The notes: generated by a model not told the origin, from the letters alone. A DNA stretch of 64,000 nucleotides from Microvirga lotononidis (GCF_034627025.1 NZ_CP141048.1:3944001-4008000), one strand, 5' to 3'. Positions 8,799 through 19,485 are shown, numbered from the stretch's first letter. Made by a program: numbers and translations.

Positions 8799-9269
8799 TC
8801 AGGCGCCGGCCGCGTCGGACCAGAACGCGCGGCTGCGGGCATTGACGGGCGATCCCGCCGCTTTGTTCAGCGCAAGGATCGCCTCGTGAAAGCACCGTGC
8901 CTCGTCGGGCTCGGTCAGGATCCTCAGGCTATGGATGATCCGGGTGATGCGCAGATGATTGTGATCGTAGCCGGTGAGCCACCAAGGCGTATCCCGATAG
9001 AACTGGAGCATCCGGTCGGTCGCCCGTGCAAGGGTGCGCTGCGCCGCTTCGTCCGTCCGGATCGCGTCGATCTCGGGCTGCGTCAGAACCGGCGCTCCCG
9101 GCTGGGCGGCGCTGCGGGTCGGAAGCGGGAACAGCCATTGGATGTAGTCGTGCACCTCCTCCAGCCGTTCGTCGGAAAGGGCCAGCACATCGGATGCGAG
9201 GCGTCCCCGGCCATCGCGCCCGGTTCCGGCCAGAAAGGCATGAAGAGGTCCCGTCGTGGAGTGAGCCAT
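8799..9269 (-). CDS. OGFr-like conserved-domain protein
   Basis: 156 residues from the ATG at 9269 (MAHSTTGPLH). The segment HDYIQWLFPLP (40-50) and the later WWLTGYDHNHLRITRIIHSLRIL stretch match the conserved N-terminal region of opioid growth factor receptor (OGFr_N), a domain also found in many bacteria with no known function. Here it makes up nearly the whole protein. No signal peptide or membrane segment. It stands alone between two convergent-type neighbours, with 33 bases to the exporter stop and 46 to the TSUP gene. The biochemical role is unknown. Confidence 0.75.
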   Translation of the reverse strand: MAHSTTGPLHAFLAGTGRDGRGRLASDVLALSDERLEEVHDYIQWLFPLPTRSAAQPGAPVLTQPEIDAIRTDEAAQRTLARATDRMLQFYRDTPWWLTGYDHNHLRITRIIHSLRILTEPDEARCFHEAILALNKAAGSPVNARSRAFWSDAAGA

Positions 9270-9315
9270 GGCCGTGCCTCTGGTTGAGAGGCACAGCTTA
9301 AAGCCTCGAACGGCG

Positions 9316-10179
9316 TCAGGCCAGAAGGCTAAAGAAGAAGCGGGCGCAGACGAGCAGGAGGAAGATGCCGAAGGCCACCTCGAGCCGGCGCTTGGAAAGC
9401 CTGTGGGCGAGACGTGCGCCGACCGGTGCCATCCAGGTGCTGGTGGGGATGAACAGCAGGAGGCCGATGAGCGAGACATAGCCCAGGGCCAGCGGCGGCT
9501 GGAAGGCGAGCACGTTCGGGTAATCGGCCATGTGCGGCCAGCCGGCATAGATGTAGCCGATGGCGCCTGGAATCGAGATCAGGATGCCGAGGCCCGACGA
9601 GGTCGCCACCGCCTGATGGATGGGGCGGTTGTAGAAGGTCATGAACAGGTTGGAGAGCTGTCCGCCGCCAATGCCCATGAGCGCCGAGAGGATGCCGATG
9701 AGCCCGCCATAGGCGACCATGATGGGCTTCGCCGGCATGTCGAGGCCGAAGCGCCACGTATCCTTGCCGAACAGGAGCCGAATGGCCGAGATGCCGGCCA
9801 CCAGCACGAACACGGTCTTGAACAGGTCGGCCGGGGCGTAACGGGCGATGATGCTGCCGACGCCGACGCCGAGGACCACCGGCACGGCCCAGACCCGCAG
9901 GATGCTCATGTCGACCGCGCCCTTGGCCTTGTGGGCTGAGAACGAGCGCAGCGAGGTCGGGATGATGATGGCAAGCGAGGTGCCGACGCAGAGCGGCATG
10001 CGCACCTCCTCGGGCACCTCCAGGATGCGGAAGAGCTCGTAGAGAATCGGCACGGCGACCGCGCCGCCGCCGACGCCGAAGACGCCGGCCAGCAAGCCGG
10101 TGATCGCGCCGGCCGCCAGGAGAGCAACCACGAGCCAAGCCAGATCGAACAGGGGAATGCCAAACATCGGAGGGTCCAT
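9316..10179 (-). CDS. TSUP-family membrane transporter (TauE/SafE, sulfite/organosulfur exporter type)
   Basis: About 287 residues from the ATG at 10179 (10167 and 10224 are alternatives). Nearly the whole length is hydrophobic, with 7-8 predicted membrane spans. The two glycine-rich family motifs are visible: GVFGVGGGAVAVPIL near the start and LSALMGIGGGQLSN in the middle, marking the internal duplication. Family members export sulfite, sulfoacetate or other small anions. It is the last gene on the strand carrying GGT and the peptide transporter, so disposing of sulfur from glutathione or cysteine breakdown is a reasonable guess. Confidence 0.85.
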   Translation of the reverse strand: MDPPMFGIPLFDLAWLVVALLAAGAITGLLAGVFGVGGGAVAVPILYELFRILEVPEEVRMPLCVGTSLAIIIPTSLRSFSAHKAKGAVDMSILRVWAVPVVLGVGVGSIIARYAPADLFKTVFVLVAGISAIRLLFGKDTWRFGLDMPAKPIMVAYGGLIGILSALMGIGGGQLSNLFMTFYNRPIHQAVATSSGLGILISIPGAIGYIYAGWPHMADYPNVLAFQPPLALGYVSLIGLLLFIPTSTWMAPVGARLAHRLSKRRLEVAFGIFLLLVCARFFFSLLA

Positions 10180-10337
10180 CGAAGGGAAGCAGCTCGCCGT
10201 AGGATCTTTTCGATCCACCGGCAAGCTACACTATGGCAGGGGTCAGAGCTGTTTTCCCGTGCGCGGAATCATCTCTGTTCTTTGCTGGATCGCATTTTTC
10301 GGCGGACCGGATGATCTTCACCGAACAGTTCTGTCTC

Positions 10338-11063
10338 TTATCGCCTGGAGCTCGCAGCTCGTCGCTCCTGATACTCGCGCGCTCTCTCGTCGATCCAGGA
10401 CCGGTCCGTGATGCCGCCGGGATTGCCGCGCGTCGCCATGGCGTCCATGAAGGCGAGGAAACGCTCATGGGCGATGCCGTACAGGCGGCGCAGCTCGTCC
10501 AACGGTTCCGCGTGATCGTCCACGCGCAGGTCGAGCATGGGATAAGGCTCGTCGTGCCAGATCTTGATCGCGGCCGATTGCTTGCCGCGCTTGTCGCCGC
10601 CCTCCGCCTGACCGGCGTCGAGCGCCGTCATGAGACGATCCGCGAAAGGCAGATCCCTGCGACGCCCGTAGGTTTCGAGGGTCGCTTCGATGACGGTTGG
10701 ACCGGCCAGCATGTTGCCGGCGACGGAGACGCCCTCATCGGTCAGATGCCCGCACCAGTCGATGCAGTCCGACCCCGTATGGGCGGCCGTTCGGCCGTCC
10801 CGGTCGATCACCTGGAGCTGGCGCGATCCACGGCCGGGATCCTGGGCCGTGAGGATCGCGACGATTTCCTCTGCGCTCCGTCCCTCGGCCAGGAGGCGCA
10901 CGCCGTCCGTGCCGTAAAGCGGATTGACCAGGGCCTGCGTGGCAAGCGCACCGATCCGTGCTGCGCCATAGGGGCAGAGCGCCCCCACGGCGAAGAACTT
11001 GGTGGTGACCGCGACGCCGAAGGCGCCGGTCTCGGGATCCTTGGCGATGATCGACCATGTCAT
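10338..11063 (-). CDS. DUF1028 protein (putative Ntn-type hydrolase)
   Basis: 241 residues beginning MTWSIIAKDPETGAFGVAVTTKF, the typical DUF1028 opening. Conserved YGAARIGALATQALVNPLYG, HTGSDCIDWCGH and SVAGNMLAG follow. The family is structurally related to Ntn hydrolases and has been suspected of peptidase activity, but its reaction is not established as far as I know. Located 147 bases downstream of the gamma-glutamyltransferase, itself an Ntn hydrolase, and on the same strand. A palindromic repeat lies between them, so it may be a separate transcript. A C-terminal basic tail (EYQERRAASSRR) is unremarkable. Confidence 0.85.
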   Translation of the reverse strand: MTWSIIAKDPETGAFGVAVTTKFFAVGALCPYGAARIGALATQALVNPLYGTDGVRLLAEGRSAEEIVAILTAQDPGRGSRQLQVIDRDGRTAAHTGSDCIDWCGHLTDEGVSVAGNMLAGPTVIEATLETYGRRRDLPFADRLMTALDAGQAEGGDKRGKQSAAIKIWHDEPYPMLDLRVDDHAEPLDELRRLYGIAHERFLAFMDAMATRGNPGGITDRSWIDERAREYQERRAASSRR

Positions 11064-11080
11064 GTCTTAGGCTCCTTATC

Positions 11081-11192
11081 GCATCGGCCCCAAAAGTGGA
11101 TGCCACTTTTGGGATTGATCCGATGCTGTTCCTCTTGGCTGGTGCGTCGCTTGATGCGGACCCGGAGAGCCGCGTCAGCGAAAACCGGGTCC
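11081..11192. repeat. Composite palindromic intergenic repeat, copy 1
   Basis: The first hairpin spans 11081-11126, with GCATCGG...CCGATGC outer arms and CCAAAAGTGG / CCACTTTTGG inner arms. The second has GGACCCGG at 11158-11165 paired with CCGGGTCC at 11185-11192, followed by TCTTCCGCGCGATG. The same two-part order recurs at 35756-35887, and the first half again at 48956-49000. It sits between the GGT and DUF1028 genes. Confidence 0.7.
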
Positions 11193-11210
11193 ACTCTTCC
11201 GCGCGATGTA

Positions 11211-13004
11211 CTAGCGGCCGACCGCATAAGCCTGCATGAGCCGCGGCGTGGCGGCGCCGTGCAGCAGGCCGTCCTTGTCGCGGCTCGCCGCCACGAGGCG
11301 GCCGACCGTCCAGGCAGGAGCGACCTCGACCTCGTGGCCGCGCGCCCGCAGATCGTCGAGCACGTCCGCGCCGTAGGTTTCCTCGGCCATGAGGTGGCCG
11401 GGCTTCTGCTCGCGAGGATAGAACGAGGACGGGAAATGCGCCGTGTGCGACATCGGCTGGTCGATGGCCTCCTGCAGGTTCAGGCCGTGATGAGCATGGC
11501 GCAGGAAGAGGAGGAGTTGCCATTGTTCCTGCTGGTCGCCGCCCGGAGAGCCGAAGACCATGTAGGGCTCGCCGTCCTTCTCCGCGAGGGTCGGAGTGAG
11601 CGTCGTGCGCGGACGCTTGCCCGGCGCGAGGCTCGCCGGCAGGCCCTCTTCGAGCCAGAACATCTGGGCGCGCGAATTGAGCATGAAGCCGAGTTCCGGG
11701 ATGACCGGTGAGGATTGCAGCCAGCCGCCGGACGGCATGGCGGCGATCATGTTGCCGAAGCGGTCCACCACGTCGATATGCACCGTGTCGCCGCGGCGCG
11801 CCGAGCGCATGGATTGAAGGGTCGGTTCGCCGCCGGTCACTTCGCGGTTCGTCGTCGAGAGATTCCGCAGCGCCTCGAGGGTGCGCTCCACCTGGGTCTC
11901 GTAGCCTTCGATGCGGCCCGGGCGCAGCTCGAACGAGGCCTTGTCGGTGATGAGCTTGCGGCGCTCGTCGTTATAGGCGTCCGAAAGGAGCGTCTCGATC
12001 GGCACGTCCACGAAATCGGGATCGCCGTAATAGGCCTCGCGGTCGGCGAAAGCGAGCTTCTTGGCCTCGGTGACCGTGTGGATGAACTCAGCGCTGGTCG
12101 GACCCATGGCGGCGATGTCGAAGCCCTTCAGGAGCGCGAGGGTCTGAAGGAAGACCGGACCCTGGCCCCAGGGGCGGATCTTGTTCACCCGGTAATTGTG
12201 ATAGTCGTAGGTCTGCGGCGCATCGTAGGTCGCGGACCAGTTCGCCATGTCGTCGGCGGTCAGCACGCCGCGATGGCGCGAGCCGCTCTGGTCCATGACC
12301 TCCGTCTTGCGCACGAAGGCGTCGATGGCCTCGGCCACGAAGCCCTTGTAGAAGGCGTTCCGTGCGCCTTCGATCTGAGCCTCGCGGTCGCCACCCCTGG
12401 CCTCGCCCTCGCGGATGATGCGCTTCCAGGTGTCGGCGAGCTGCGGATTGCGGAAGAGCTGGCGCGGCTTCGGCACCTCGCCGCCAGGCATGAAGACGGC
12501 CGCCGTCGTGGGCCATTCCGTCTCGAAGAAGTCCTTCAGGCCCTTGATAGTATCCGCTACGCGCGGCAGCAGCGGATGTCCCTGTTCGGCGTAATAGATC
12601 GCGGGCTCCAGCACCTCCCTGAGCGAGAGCAGGCCGTGATCGCGCAGGAGAAGCATCCAGGCGTCGAAGGCGCCGGGCACCACCGTGGCGAGCAGGCCGT
12701 TGCCGGGAATGAGCTTGAGGCCCTCGTTCTTGTAATGCGCGATGGTGGCGGCTTTCGGAGCCGTGCCCTGGCCGCAGAGCACTTCGACCTTCTTCGTCTT
12801 GGCCGAATAGAACACGGCCGGCACTTCGCCCGACGGGCCTACCAGATGCGGTTCGACGACCTGCAGCACGAAGGCCGAGGCAACGCAGGCGTCGAAGGCA
12901 TTGCCGCCCTTTTCGAGCATGGACATGCCGGCGGCGGACGCGAGCCAATGAGTCGAGGTGACGATGCCGAAGGTGCCGAGGATCTCTGGCCGGGTCGTAA
13001 ACAT
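11211..13004 (-). CDS. Gamma-glutamyltransferase family protein without signal peptide
   Basis: 597 residues covering the whole GGT fold. The autocatalytic site is in GDTVHIDVVD with Thr407 as the presumed nucleophile; the residue after it is Val where E. coli Ggt has a second Thr. Also seen: GGNAFDAC (33-40), GQGPVFLQ and the PRTTLTPTL / FGSPGGD oxyanion-loop region. No signal peptide precedes residue 1, unlike the periplasmic E. coli enzyme, so it probably acts in the cytoplasm on imported gamma-glutamyl compounds. Placed 28 bases after the peptide permease gene dppC-like. Substrate (glutathione, other gamma-glutamyl peptides, or an acylase role) cannot be read from sequence. Confidence 0.88.
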   Translation of the reverse strand: MFTTRPEILGTFGIVTSTHWLASAAGMSMLEKGGNAFDACVASAFVLQVVEPHLVGPSGEVPAVFYSAKTKKVEVLCGQGTAPKAATIAHYKNEGLKLIPGNGLLATVVPGAFDAWMLLLRDHGLLSLREVLEPAIYYAEQGHPLLPRVADTIKGLKDFFETEWPTTAAVFMPGGEVPKPRQLFRNPQLADTWKRIIREGEARGGDREAQIEGARNAFYKGFVAEAIDAFVRKTEVMDQSGSRHRGVLTADDMANWSATYDAPQTYDYHNYRVNKIRPWGQGPVFLQTLALLKGFDIAAMGPTSAEFIHTVTEAKKLAFADREAYYGDPDFVDVPIETLLSDAYNDERRKLITDKASFELRPGRIEGYETQVERTLEALRNLSTTNREVTGGEPTLQSMRSARRGDTVHIDVVDRFGNMIAAMPSGGWLQSSPVIPELGFMLNSRAQMFWLEEGLPASLAPGKRPRTTLTPTLAEKDGEPYMVFGSPGGDQQEQWQLLLFLRHAHHGLNLQEAIDQPMSHTAHFPSSFYPREQKPGHLMAEETYGADVLDDLRARGHEVEVAPAWTVGRLVAASRDKDGLLHGAATPRLMQAYAVGR

Positions 13005-13032
13005 GATGTCTTATCCGAGGTTGGCGTTATTA

Positions 13033-13908
13033 TTACTGTTCGCGGGGGTCGAGCGCGTCGCGCAGGCCATCGCCGAGGAGATTGAAGCCGAGGACGATCA
13101 GGAAGATCGCGGAGCCGGGGAAGATCGACATCCAGGGAGCCTGATCCATGAAGTTCTTGGCGGTGTTGAGCATGGAGCCCCAGGAGGGGTTCGGGGGCTG
13201 CTGGCCGAGGCCGAGGAACGAGAGGCTCGCTTCCGCGATGATCGCGGTCGCGATGGTCAGCGTGCCCTGGACCAGGATCGGCGGCAGGACATTCGGAAAC
13301 ACGTAGCGCACCAGGATCCAGAAATCCGGAAGCCCGATGGCGCGCGCGCCTTCCACGTAATCTTCCGCCTTGACGGTCAGCACCTGTCCGCGGGTGAGGC
13401 GGATGAAGATCGGCATCGCCGAGAGACCGATGGCGATCATCGCGTTGGTGAGGCTCGGTCCCAGGAAGGCAGCCAGCGCGATGGCGAAGATCAGGAAGGG
13501 GATCGCCAGCATGGCGTCGGTGGCACGGGAGATCGCGGCGTCGACCCAGCCGCCGAAATAGCCGGAAATGAGCCCGAACGGCACACCGAGCACGATGGCG
13601 ATGGTGACCGAGACCACGCCGGCCATGATGGACGCGCGGGCGCCCCAGAGCATGCGAGAGAGAAGATCGCGCCCGAGTTCGTCGGTGCCGAACCAGAACA
13701 GGGCCGACGGTGCCTTGCGGATGCTCGTGAAGCTCGGCTTGACCGGATCGTAGGGGGCGAAGTAGGGGCCGATGAGCGCGACGAGAACGAAGAACAGCAC
13801 GATGGCAGCGCCCAGAACGGCACTCTTGTTCTTCATGAACTTGGCGAGGACGCGGCTGCGCTTCTTGGGCAGTGCGGCCTCGTCGGCGATAACGGCTGTG
13901 GCGGTCAT
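13033..13908 (-). CDS. Peptide ABC transporter permease, DppC/GsiD type
   Basis: 291 residues from the ATG at 13908, which overlaps the preceding permease stop by 4 bases; upstream in-frame codons to 13992 lie inside that gene. An OppC_N-like N-terminal region (FMKNKSAVLGAAIVLFF) is followed by FGTDELGRDLLSRMLWGARASI, the hallmark of DppC/OppC. The EAxxxG coupling loop appears as EGARAIGLPDFWILVRYVFPN. Five to six membrane spans. Partner of the DppB-type permease. Confidence 0.92.
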   Translation of the reverse strand: MTATAVIADEAALPKKRSRVLAKFMKNKSAVLGAAIVLFFVLVALIGPYFAPYDPVKPSFTSIRKAPSALFWFGTDELGRDLLSRMLWGARASIMAGVVSVTIAIVLGVPFGLISGYFGGWVDAAISRATDAMLAIPFLIFAIALAAFLGPSLTNAMIAIGLSAMPIFIRLTRGQVLTVKAEDYVEGARAIGLPDFWILVRYVFPNVLPPILVQGTLTIATAIIAEASLSFLGLGQQPPNPSWGSMLNTAKNFMDQAPWMSIFPGSAIFLIVLGFNLLGDGLRDALDPREQ

Positions 13909-14852
13909 GCGGCGTGCCTCAGGCGGGGATTGACGAGAACGTAGAGGACGTCGGCGAGCAGGTTCATGAAGATGAAGCCGACGGCCGTGCACAGGACGAC
14001 GCCCTGCACCACCGCGTAGTCACGGTTGAACACCGCATCGACGATGAGCTTGCCGAAGCCCGGGATCGTGAAGATCTGCTCCGTGAGCACGGCGCCGGCG
14101 AGAAGCTCGCCGAAGAGCAGCGTGGACAGGGTCACGATCGGCACAAGTGCGTTGCGCAGCGCGTGTTTCAGAATGACCTTCCTGGACAGGAGGCCCTTGG
14201 CGCGGGCGGTGCGGATATAGTCGGAACGCATGACGCCGAGCATGGCGCTGCGGGTGTGGCGCATCAGGCTCGCCGCAAGGCCGGTGCCGAGCACGAAGGC
14301 CGGCATGAGCATGGTCTTGATGTTGAGCCACAGGTCCTCGGTCGGCGGCACATAGCCGGAGGCGGGCAGGAGCTTCCAGCGCACCGAGATCAGCATGATC
14401 AGCATGATGCCGAGCCAGAAATTGGGAATGGACAGGCCCGACAGCGCGATGACATTGGCCGTGTAGTCGACGGCCGTTCCCTTCCGCACGGCCGAGATGA
14501 TGCCGGCCGGGATGCCGATGGCGAGCGCGACGATCATCGCCATGATGGCGAGTTCGAGGGTCACGGGCAGCTTGCTCATGATCAGGTCGAGCACCGGAAT
14601 GTCGGTGCGCAGCGAGATCCCGAGATTGCCGGTGAGGGCCGATCCGATCCAGGCGAAATACTGGACCGGGATGGGATCGTCCAGGCGGTACTTCTCGCGC
14701 AGGAAAGCGAGCACCTGGGGATCGCGCTCCTCGCCCGCCATGGTGAGGACCGGATCGCCGGGCAGGAGTTTCTGCAGGGCGAAGACCAAGAGCGACACTA
14801 TGATCAGTGTCGGGATGGCAATCAGTATTCGTCGTCCGATGTAGCGCAGCAT
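13905..14852 (-). CDS. Peptide ABC transporter permease, DppB/GsiC type
   Basis: 315 residues starting MLRYIGRRILIAIPTLIIVSLLVFAL, typical of DppB/OppB/GsiC. The PGDPVLTMAGEERDPQVLAFLREKY stretch and the coupling-loop region RTARAKGLLSRKVILKHALRNALVPIVT identify the family. Six membrane segments. Lies 76 bases after the binding-protein gene and overlaps the DppC-type gene by ATGA. Forms the membrane pore with that protein. Confidence 0.92.
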   Translation of the reverse strand: MLRYIGRRILIAIPTLIIVSLLVFALQKLLPGDPVLTMAGEERDPQVLAFLREKYRLDDPIPVQYFAWIGSALTGNLGISLRTDIPVLDLIMSKLPVTLELAIMAMIVALAIGIPAGIISAVRKGTAVDYTANVIALSGLSIPNFWLGIMLIMLISVRWKLLPASGYVPPTEDLWLNIKTMLMPAFVLGTGLAASLMRHTRSAMLGVMRSDYIRTARAKGLLSRKVILKHALRNALVPIVTLSTLLFGELLAGAVLTEQIFTIPGFGKLIVDAVFNRDYAVVQGVVLCTAVGFIFMNLLADVLYVLVNPRLRHAA

Positions 14853-14928
14853 CCGCTCGTGGAACCCGTATCGAGGAAGGGCAGGGCGTGCCCGGTCGTC
14901 GGACCGGGCACGCTGGTTTTCAGGCAGC

Positions 14929-16428
14929 TCAGGAGGCGAACTTCACGCCCTTCAGGCGGATCATGCCGTCCGGATAAGGCTTGAAGTTCTGGACCTTCTT
15001 CGTGTGAACGAAGGGCCAGGGCTGGTAGTAGGTGTAGATGATCGGCAGATCCTGCTTCAGGATCTCCTGAGCGGCATCGTAGAGCTGCTTGCGCTTGGCC
15101 TCGTCGTTGGTCACGCGGGCGTCGTTCAGGAGCTTGTCGACCTGCTCGTTGCAGTACTTCCCGTCGTTCAGTGCGCCCTTGCAGGACACGAAGGGGTGGA
15201 TGTTGCCGTCGGGATCGACGCGGCCGGACCAGCCGATTACGTTCACGTCGAAGTTGCCCGCCTGGGCTTCTTTCTGCATGGCGGCGAACTCGGTCGGGCG
15301 CAGCGAGATGTCGAAACCGGCTTCGGCCGCCATGGCCTGGATGATCTCGGCGATCTGCTGCGCGGTCGTGCCCGTGCCGAAGGTCAGTTCGAGCTTCACG
15401 CGGTCGACGCCGGCTTCCTTCAGGAGCTGCTTGGCCTTCGCGACGTCACGCTGGTTGGCCTTGAACTTCGGGTTGTTGTAGGGGCTCGCTTCCGGGAAGG
15501 GCTGACCGGCGGGCGGATAGATTCCCGCGCCGACCACTTCGTTGATGACGTTGCGATCGATGGAGAGTTCGAGCGCCTGCCGGACGCGCTTGTCCTGGCC
15601 GAGAGGGGTCTTGGAACGCTCGCCGTTGTTGGTGTTGATCGTCAGGCCCTGGTAGCCGATGCCCGAGACAGGTGCGAAGACCAGGCTGGAATCGCTCTTG
15701 ACAGCCGGAACGTCGCTCGGGGCGAGACGCTCGAGAAGGTCGAGGTTGCCGGAGCGCAGGTTGGCGAGGCGCACGGTCGTGTCGGGAATGGGCTGGAACA
15801 CGACGCGCTCGAAGTTGTAGTTCTTCGCGTCCCAGTAATCGGCGAACTTTTCGAGCACGATGCGGTCGTTCTGGACGCGCTCGACGAACTTGTAGGGACC
15901 CGAGCAGACCGGCTTCTGGCCGAAATCCGCGTTGCCGAGCGCCTTCGGCGACATGATCATGCCGGCGCGATCGGACAGCTGGGAGAGCAGGGTGGCGTCG
16001 GCGCGGGAGAGGTTGACCTTCACGGTCAGGTCGTCGACGGCCTCGACATTGTCCACCGAGGTCAGCTCGCTCTTGCGCAGGGAGTCCGGCAGGGTGCGGG
16101 CGCGGTCGAGATTGGCCTTCACGGCGGCGGCGTTCAGCGGCTCGCCGTCATGGAACTTGACGCCCGGACGCAGCTTGAAGGTCAGCGACTTGCCGTCGTC
16201 GCTCCAGCTCCACTCGGTGGCGAGCTCGGGCGTGAACTTCAGGTCGGGCGTGATGTCGACCAGCTTGTTGCACAGCGACGTGAACACGATGCGCCCGACG
16301 AAGGTGCGCGCGCGGTGCGGATCGAGCACATCCGGGTCTTCGTTCAGGCCGATGCGCAGGGTCTGCGCGGAGGCGGCGGTGGTCGCCAGGAGCCCCGCGG
16401 CCAAAGCTAGCAGTAGTCTCGTCTTCAT
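14929..16428 (-). CDS. Peptide ABC transporter substrate-binding protein (SBP_bac_5)
   Basis: 499 residues from the ATG at 16428, where a signal peptide begins (MKTRLLLALAAGLLATTAASAQ-like; cleavage after ASA). Longer in-frame starts to 16665 would bury the signal. The mature part has the DppA/OppA/GsiB features: NEDPDVLDPHRART, TPELATEWSWSDDGKSLTFKLRPGVKFHDG and a C-terminal ADLPIIYTYYQPW-like region. Periplasmic. Encoded after the two ATPases and ahead of the permeases. With GGT at the end of the run, gamma-glutamyl peptides or glutathione are likely ligands (inference). Confidence 0.92.
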   Translation of the reverse strand: MKTRLLLALAAGLLATTAASAQTLRIGLNEDPDVLDPHRARTFVGRIVFTSLCNKLVDITPDLKFTPELATEWSWSDDGKSLTFKLRPGVKFHDGEPLNAAAVKANLDRARTLPDSLRKSELTSVDNVEAVDDLTVKVNLSRADATLLSQLSDRAGMIMSPKALGNADFGQKPVCSGPYKFVERVQNDRIVLEKFADYWDAKNYNFERVVFQPIPDTTVRLANLRSGNLDLLERLAPSDVPAVKSDSSLVFAPVSGIGYQGLTINTNNGERSKTPLGQDKRVRQALELSIDRNVINEVVGAGIYPPAGQPFPEASPYNNPKFKANQRDVAKAKQLLKEAGVDRVKLELTFGTGTTAQQIAEIIQAMAAEAGFDISLRPTEFAAMQKEAQAGNFDVNVIGWSGRVDPDGNIHPFVSCKGALNDGKYCNEQVDKLLNDARVTNDEAKRKQLYDAAQEILKQDLPIIYTYYQPWPFVHTKKVQNFKPYPDGMIRLKGVKFAS

Positions 16429-16469
16429 TCCAAGTCCTCCGATCGTTCTCTGGATGTCGTCTTCTGAGT

Positions 16470-17566
16470 TCAAGGGCTCGTCGCGACGGGCTTGTCCTGC
16501 CGTTCGCGCCAAGTTCGGTAGAGCGCGAGGCGCTTGGCGAGCGCTGCGCTCGGGGGCGGCGCGCTGATCGAGCCGGCGCCCGCGCCCTGGATTTCGCGCC
16601 AGAAGTGGCACGCCACCTGCCGACCGTCCGGCGCCGCTTCGAGGGCCGGATGCTGCTCCTTGCACAGCGCGCGGGCATGCGGGCAGCGGGTATGGAAGCG
16701 ACAGCCCGAGGGAGGGGCGGCCGGGCTCGGCACGTCGCCCTGGAGCAGCGCCTTCGGCTGGCGGTTCGTCGGGCTCGGGATCGGGATCGCCGCGAGCAGC
16801 GCCTGGGTGTAGGGGTGCAGCGGGTTTTCGAAGAGGGCGTCCGTCTCGGACAGCTCCACGATCTCGCCGAGATACATCACAGCGACCCGGTCGCTCATGT
16901 GGCGGATGACGGCGAGGTCATGCGCCACGATGACGAGGGTCAGGCCGAAGCGGTCCTTCAGGTCTTCGAGCAGGTTGATGATCTGCGCCTGGATCGACAC
17001 GTCGAGGGCCGAGACGGGCTCGTCGCCGACGATCAGCTTGGGATCCCCGGCCAGCGCCCGGGCGATGCCGATGCGTTGGCGCTGCCCGCCCGAAAACTCG
17101 TGCGGGTAGCGGTCCGCATGGGTCGGCAGCAGGCCGACCGTGCGCATGAGGTCCGCGACGCGCTCGCGCTTCTCGCGCCCGCCCGCCAGGTTGTGCAGCC
17201 AGATGGGCTCGGCGATGATGTCGCCCACGTTCATACGCGGGTTGAGAGACGCGAACGGGTCCTGGAAGATGATCTGCAATTCGCGCCGCAGCTTGCGCAG
17301 CTCGCCCTTGCCGAGCTTCACGATCGAGCGGCCCTCGTAGCGCACGTCGCCCTCGGTCGCCTCGATCAGGCGCAGGAGGAGACGTCCCAGGGTGGACTTT
17401 CCGCAGCCGGATTCTCCCACGACGGCGAAGGTCTCGCCGCGGCGGATCGCCAAGGACACGCCGTCCACGGCACGCACGATCGTCGGCTTCGACAGAAGGC
17501 CGCCGCCGCCGAAATGCTTCTTCAGGCCGACACCCTCGAGAACGATGTCGTCAGCGGGCATCACGC

Positions 17567-17570
<4 letters not shown>
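16470..17570 (-). CDS. Peptide ABC transporter ATPase, DppF/OppF type
   Basis: 366 residues. Walker [11 protein letters not shown]-loop [12 protein letters not shown], signature FSGGQRQR and Walker [13 protein letters not shown] are all present. A C-terminal oligopeptide-ATPase extension ([18 protein letters not shown]) has the cysteines seen in many Dpp/Opp ATPases. It overlaps the other ATPase gene by 4 bases and pairs with it. Confidence 0.93.
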
Positions 17571-18617
<1,047 letters not shown>

Positions 18618-18628
<11 letters not shown>

Positions 18629-19385
18629 GGAGACGTTGATCCTCGGTGTTTTCAGATGTTGCTTGTTGGGGATCCTTGCCGTCGGGCAGGGGGCTCGTCA
18701 TGACTTTCAACAGCCCGTCGCGCACCAGTTCGAGGTGCTCGCGCATGGCCTGTTCCGCCGCATGGGCCTCGCGCTGGGCAATGGCCGCGATCACGCGCCG
18801 GTGCTGGTCCACGTAGACCTGCTGCCGCTCCCCTGAACGGGCTCGCTCGCGTAGAAGGCGCCACGTGGCATCCTGGCGGATCCGGTCGACCATGTCGAAG
18901 ATCGCCAGCAGGAGCGCATTGCCCGCCACTTCGGCGATGGCGCGATGCAGGGCGCTGTCCCAGAGCTCGCGTCCATCGGCGTCCGACATCGAGGCGGTCT
19001 TGTCCGCCAGATGCAGGAGGCGCTCGATGTCGCCGTTCGAAGCGCGCAGGGCCGCGAGCCGGGCAAGCGCCGGCTCGATCTCCAGGCGCACGTCCATGAC
19101 TTCGAGCGGATTGGTTCGACGGGACAGGTCCTCCACGTTGGACGGCTGCTCCGGCGGACGAGGGCCGAGGAAGGTCCCTTTCCCCTGGTGGCGCCAGATG
19201 CGCCCTTCGGCCTCCAGAACCTCGAGAGCCCGCCGCAGGGCGCGCCGGCCGATGCCGATCTGCGCCGCCAGAACCCGCTCCGACGGGAGGCGCTGCTCCT
19301 CGTCGAAAGAGCCACCTTCCAGCAGGGCTCGCAGACGCCCGAGGGCGAAGTTCGAGCTATCCGGCAATGGATCGAGGTTGGCCAT
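18618..19385 (-). CDS. GntR/FadR-family regulator of the peptide-transport operon
   Basis: 255 residues. An N-terminal winged helix (LPSERVLAAQIGIGRRALRRALEVLEAEGRIWRHQGKGTFLG, about 33-74) is followed by an all-helical FCD domain with metal-ligand-like histidines (ALHRAIAEVAGN, VDQHRRVIAAI, REHLELV). First gene of the leftward operon. A perfect palindrome lies 101-125 bases upstream (19486-19510). By position it controls its own operon in response to a small acid or peptide-derived ligand (inference). Confidence 0.9.
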
Positions 19386-19485
19386 GGAGATCCGGCTGCG
19401 GTTGAACCAATCTTGCTGGCGGTCCGCAGAGGGAGATCGATTGTTTCGTCTCCGAGGGCGTCAGCGAAATAAGGCTAGCCCAAGG

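Noticed and set aside
10233..13085. Long top-strand frames over the DUF1028 and GGT genes
   Set aside because: Both are antisense to genes with complete motifs and show Arg/His/Ala-rich unstructured text.
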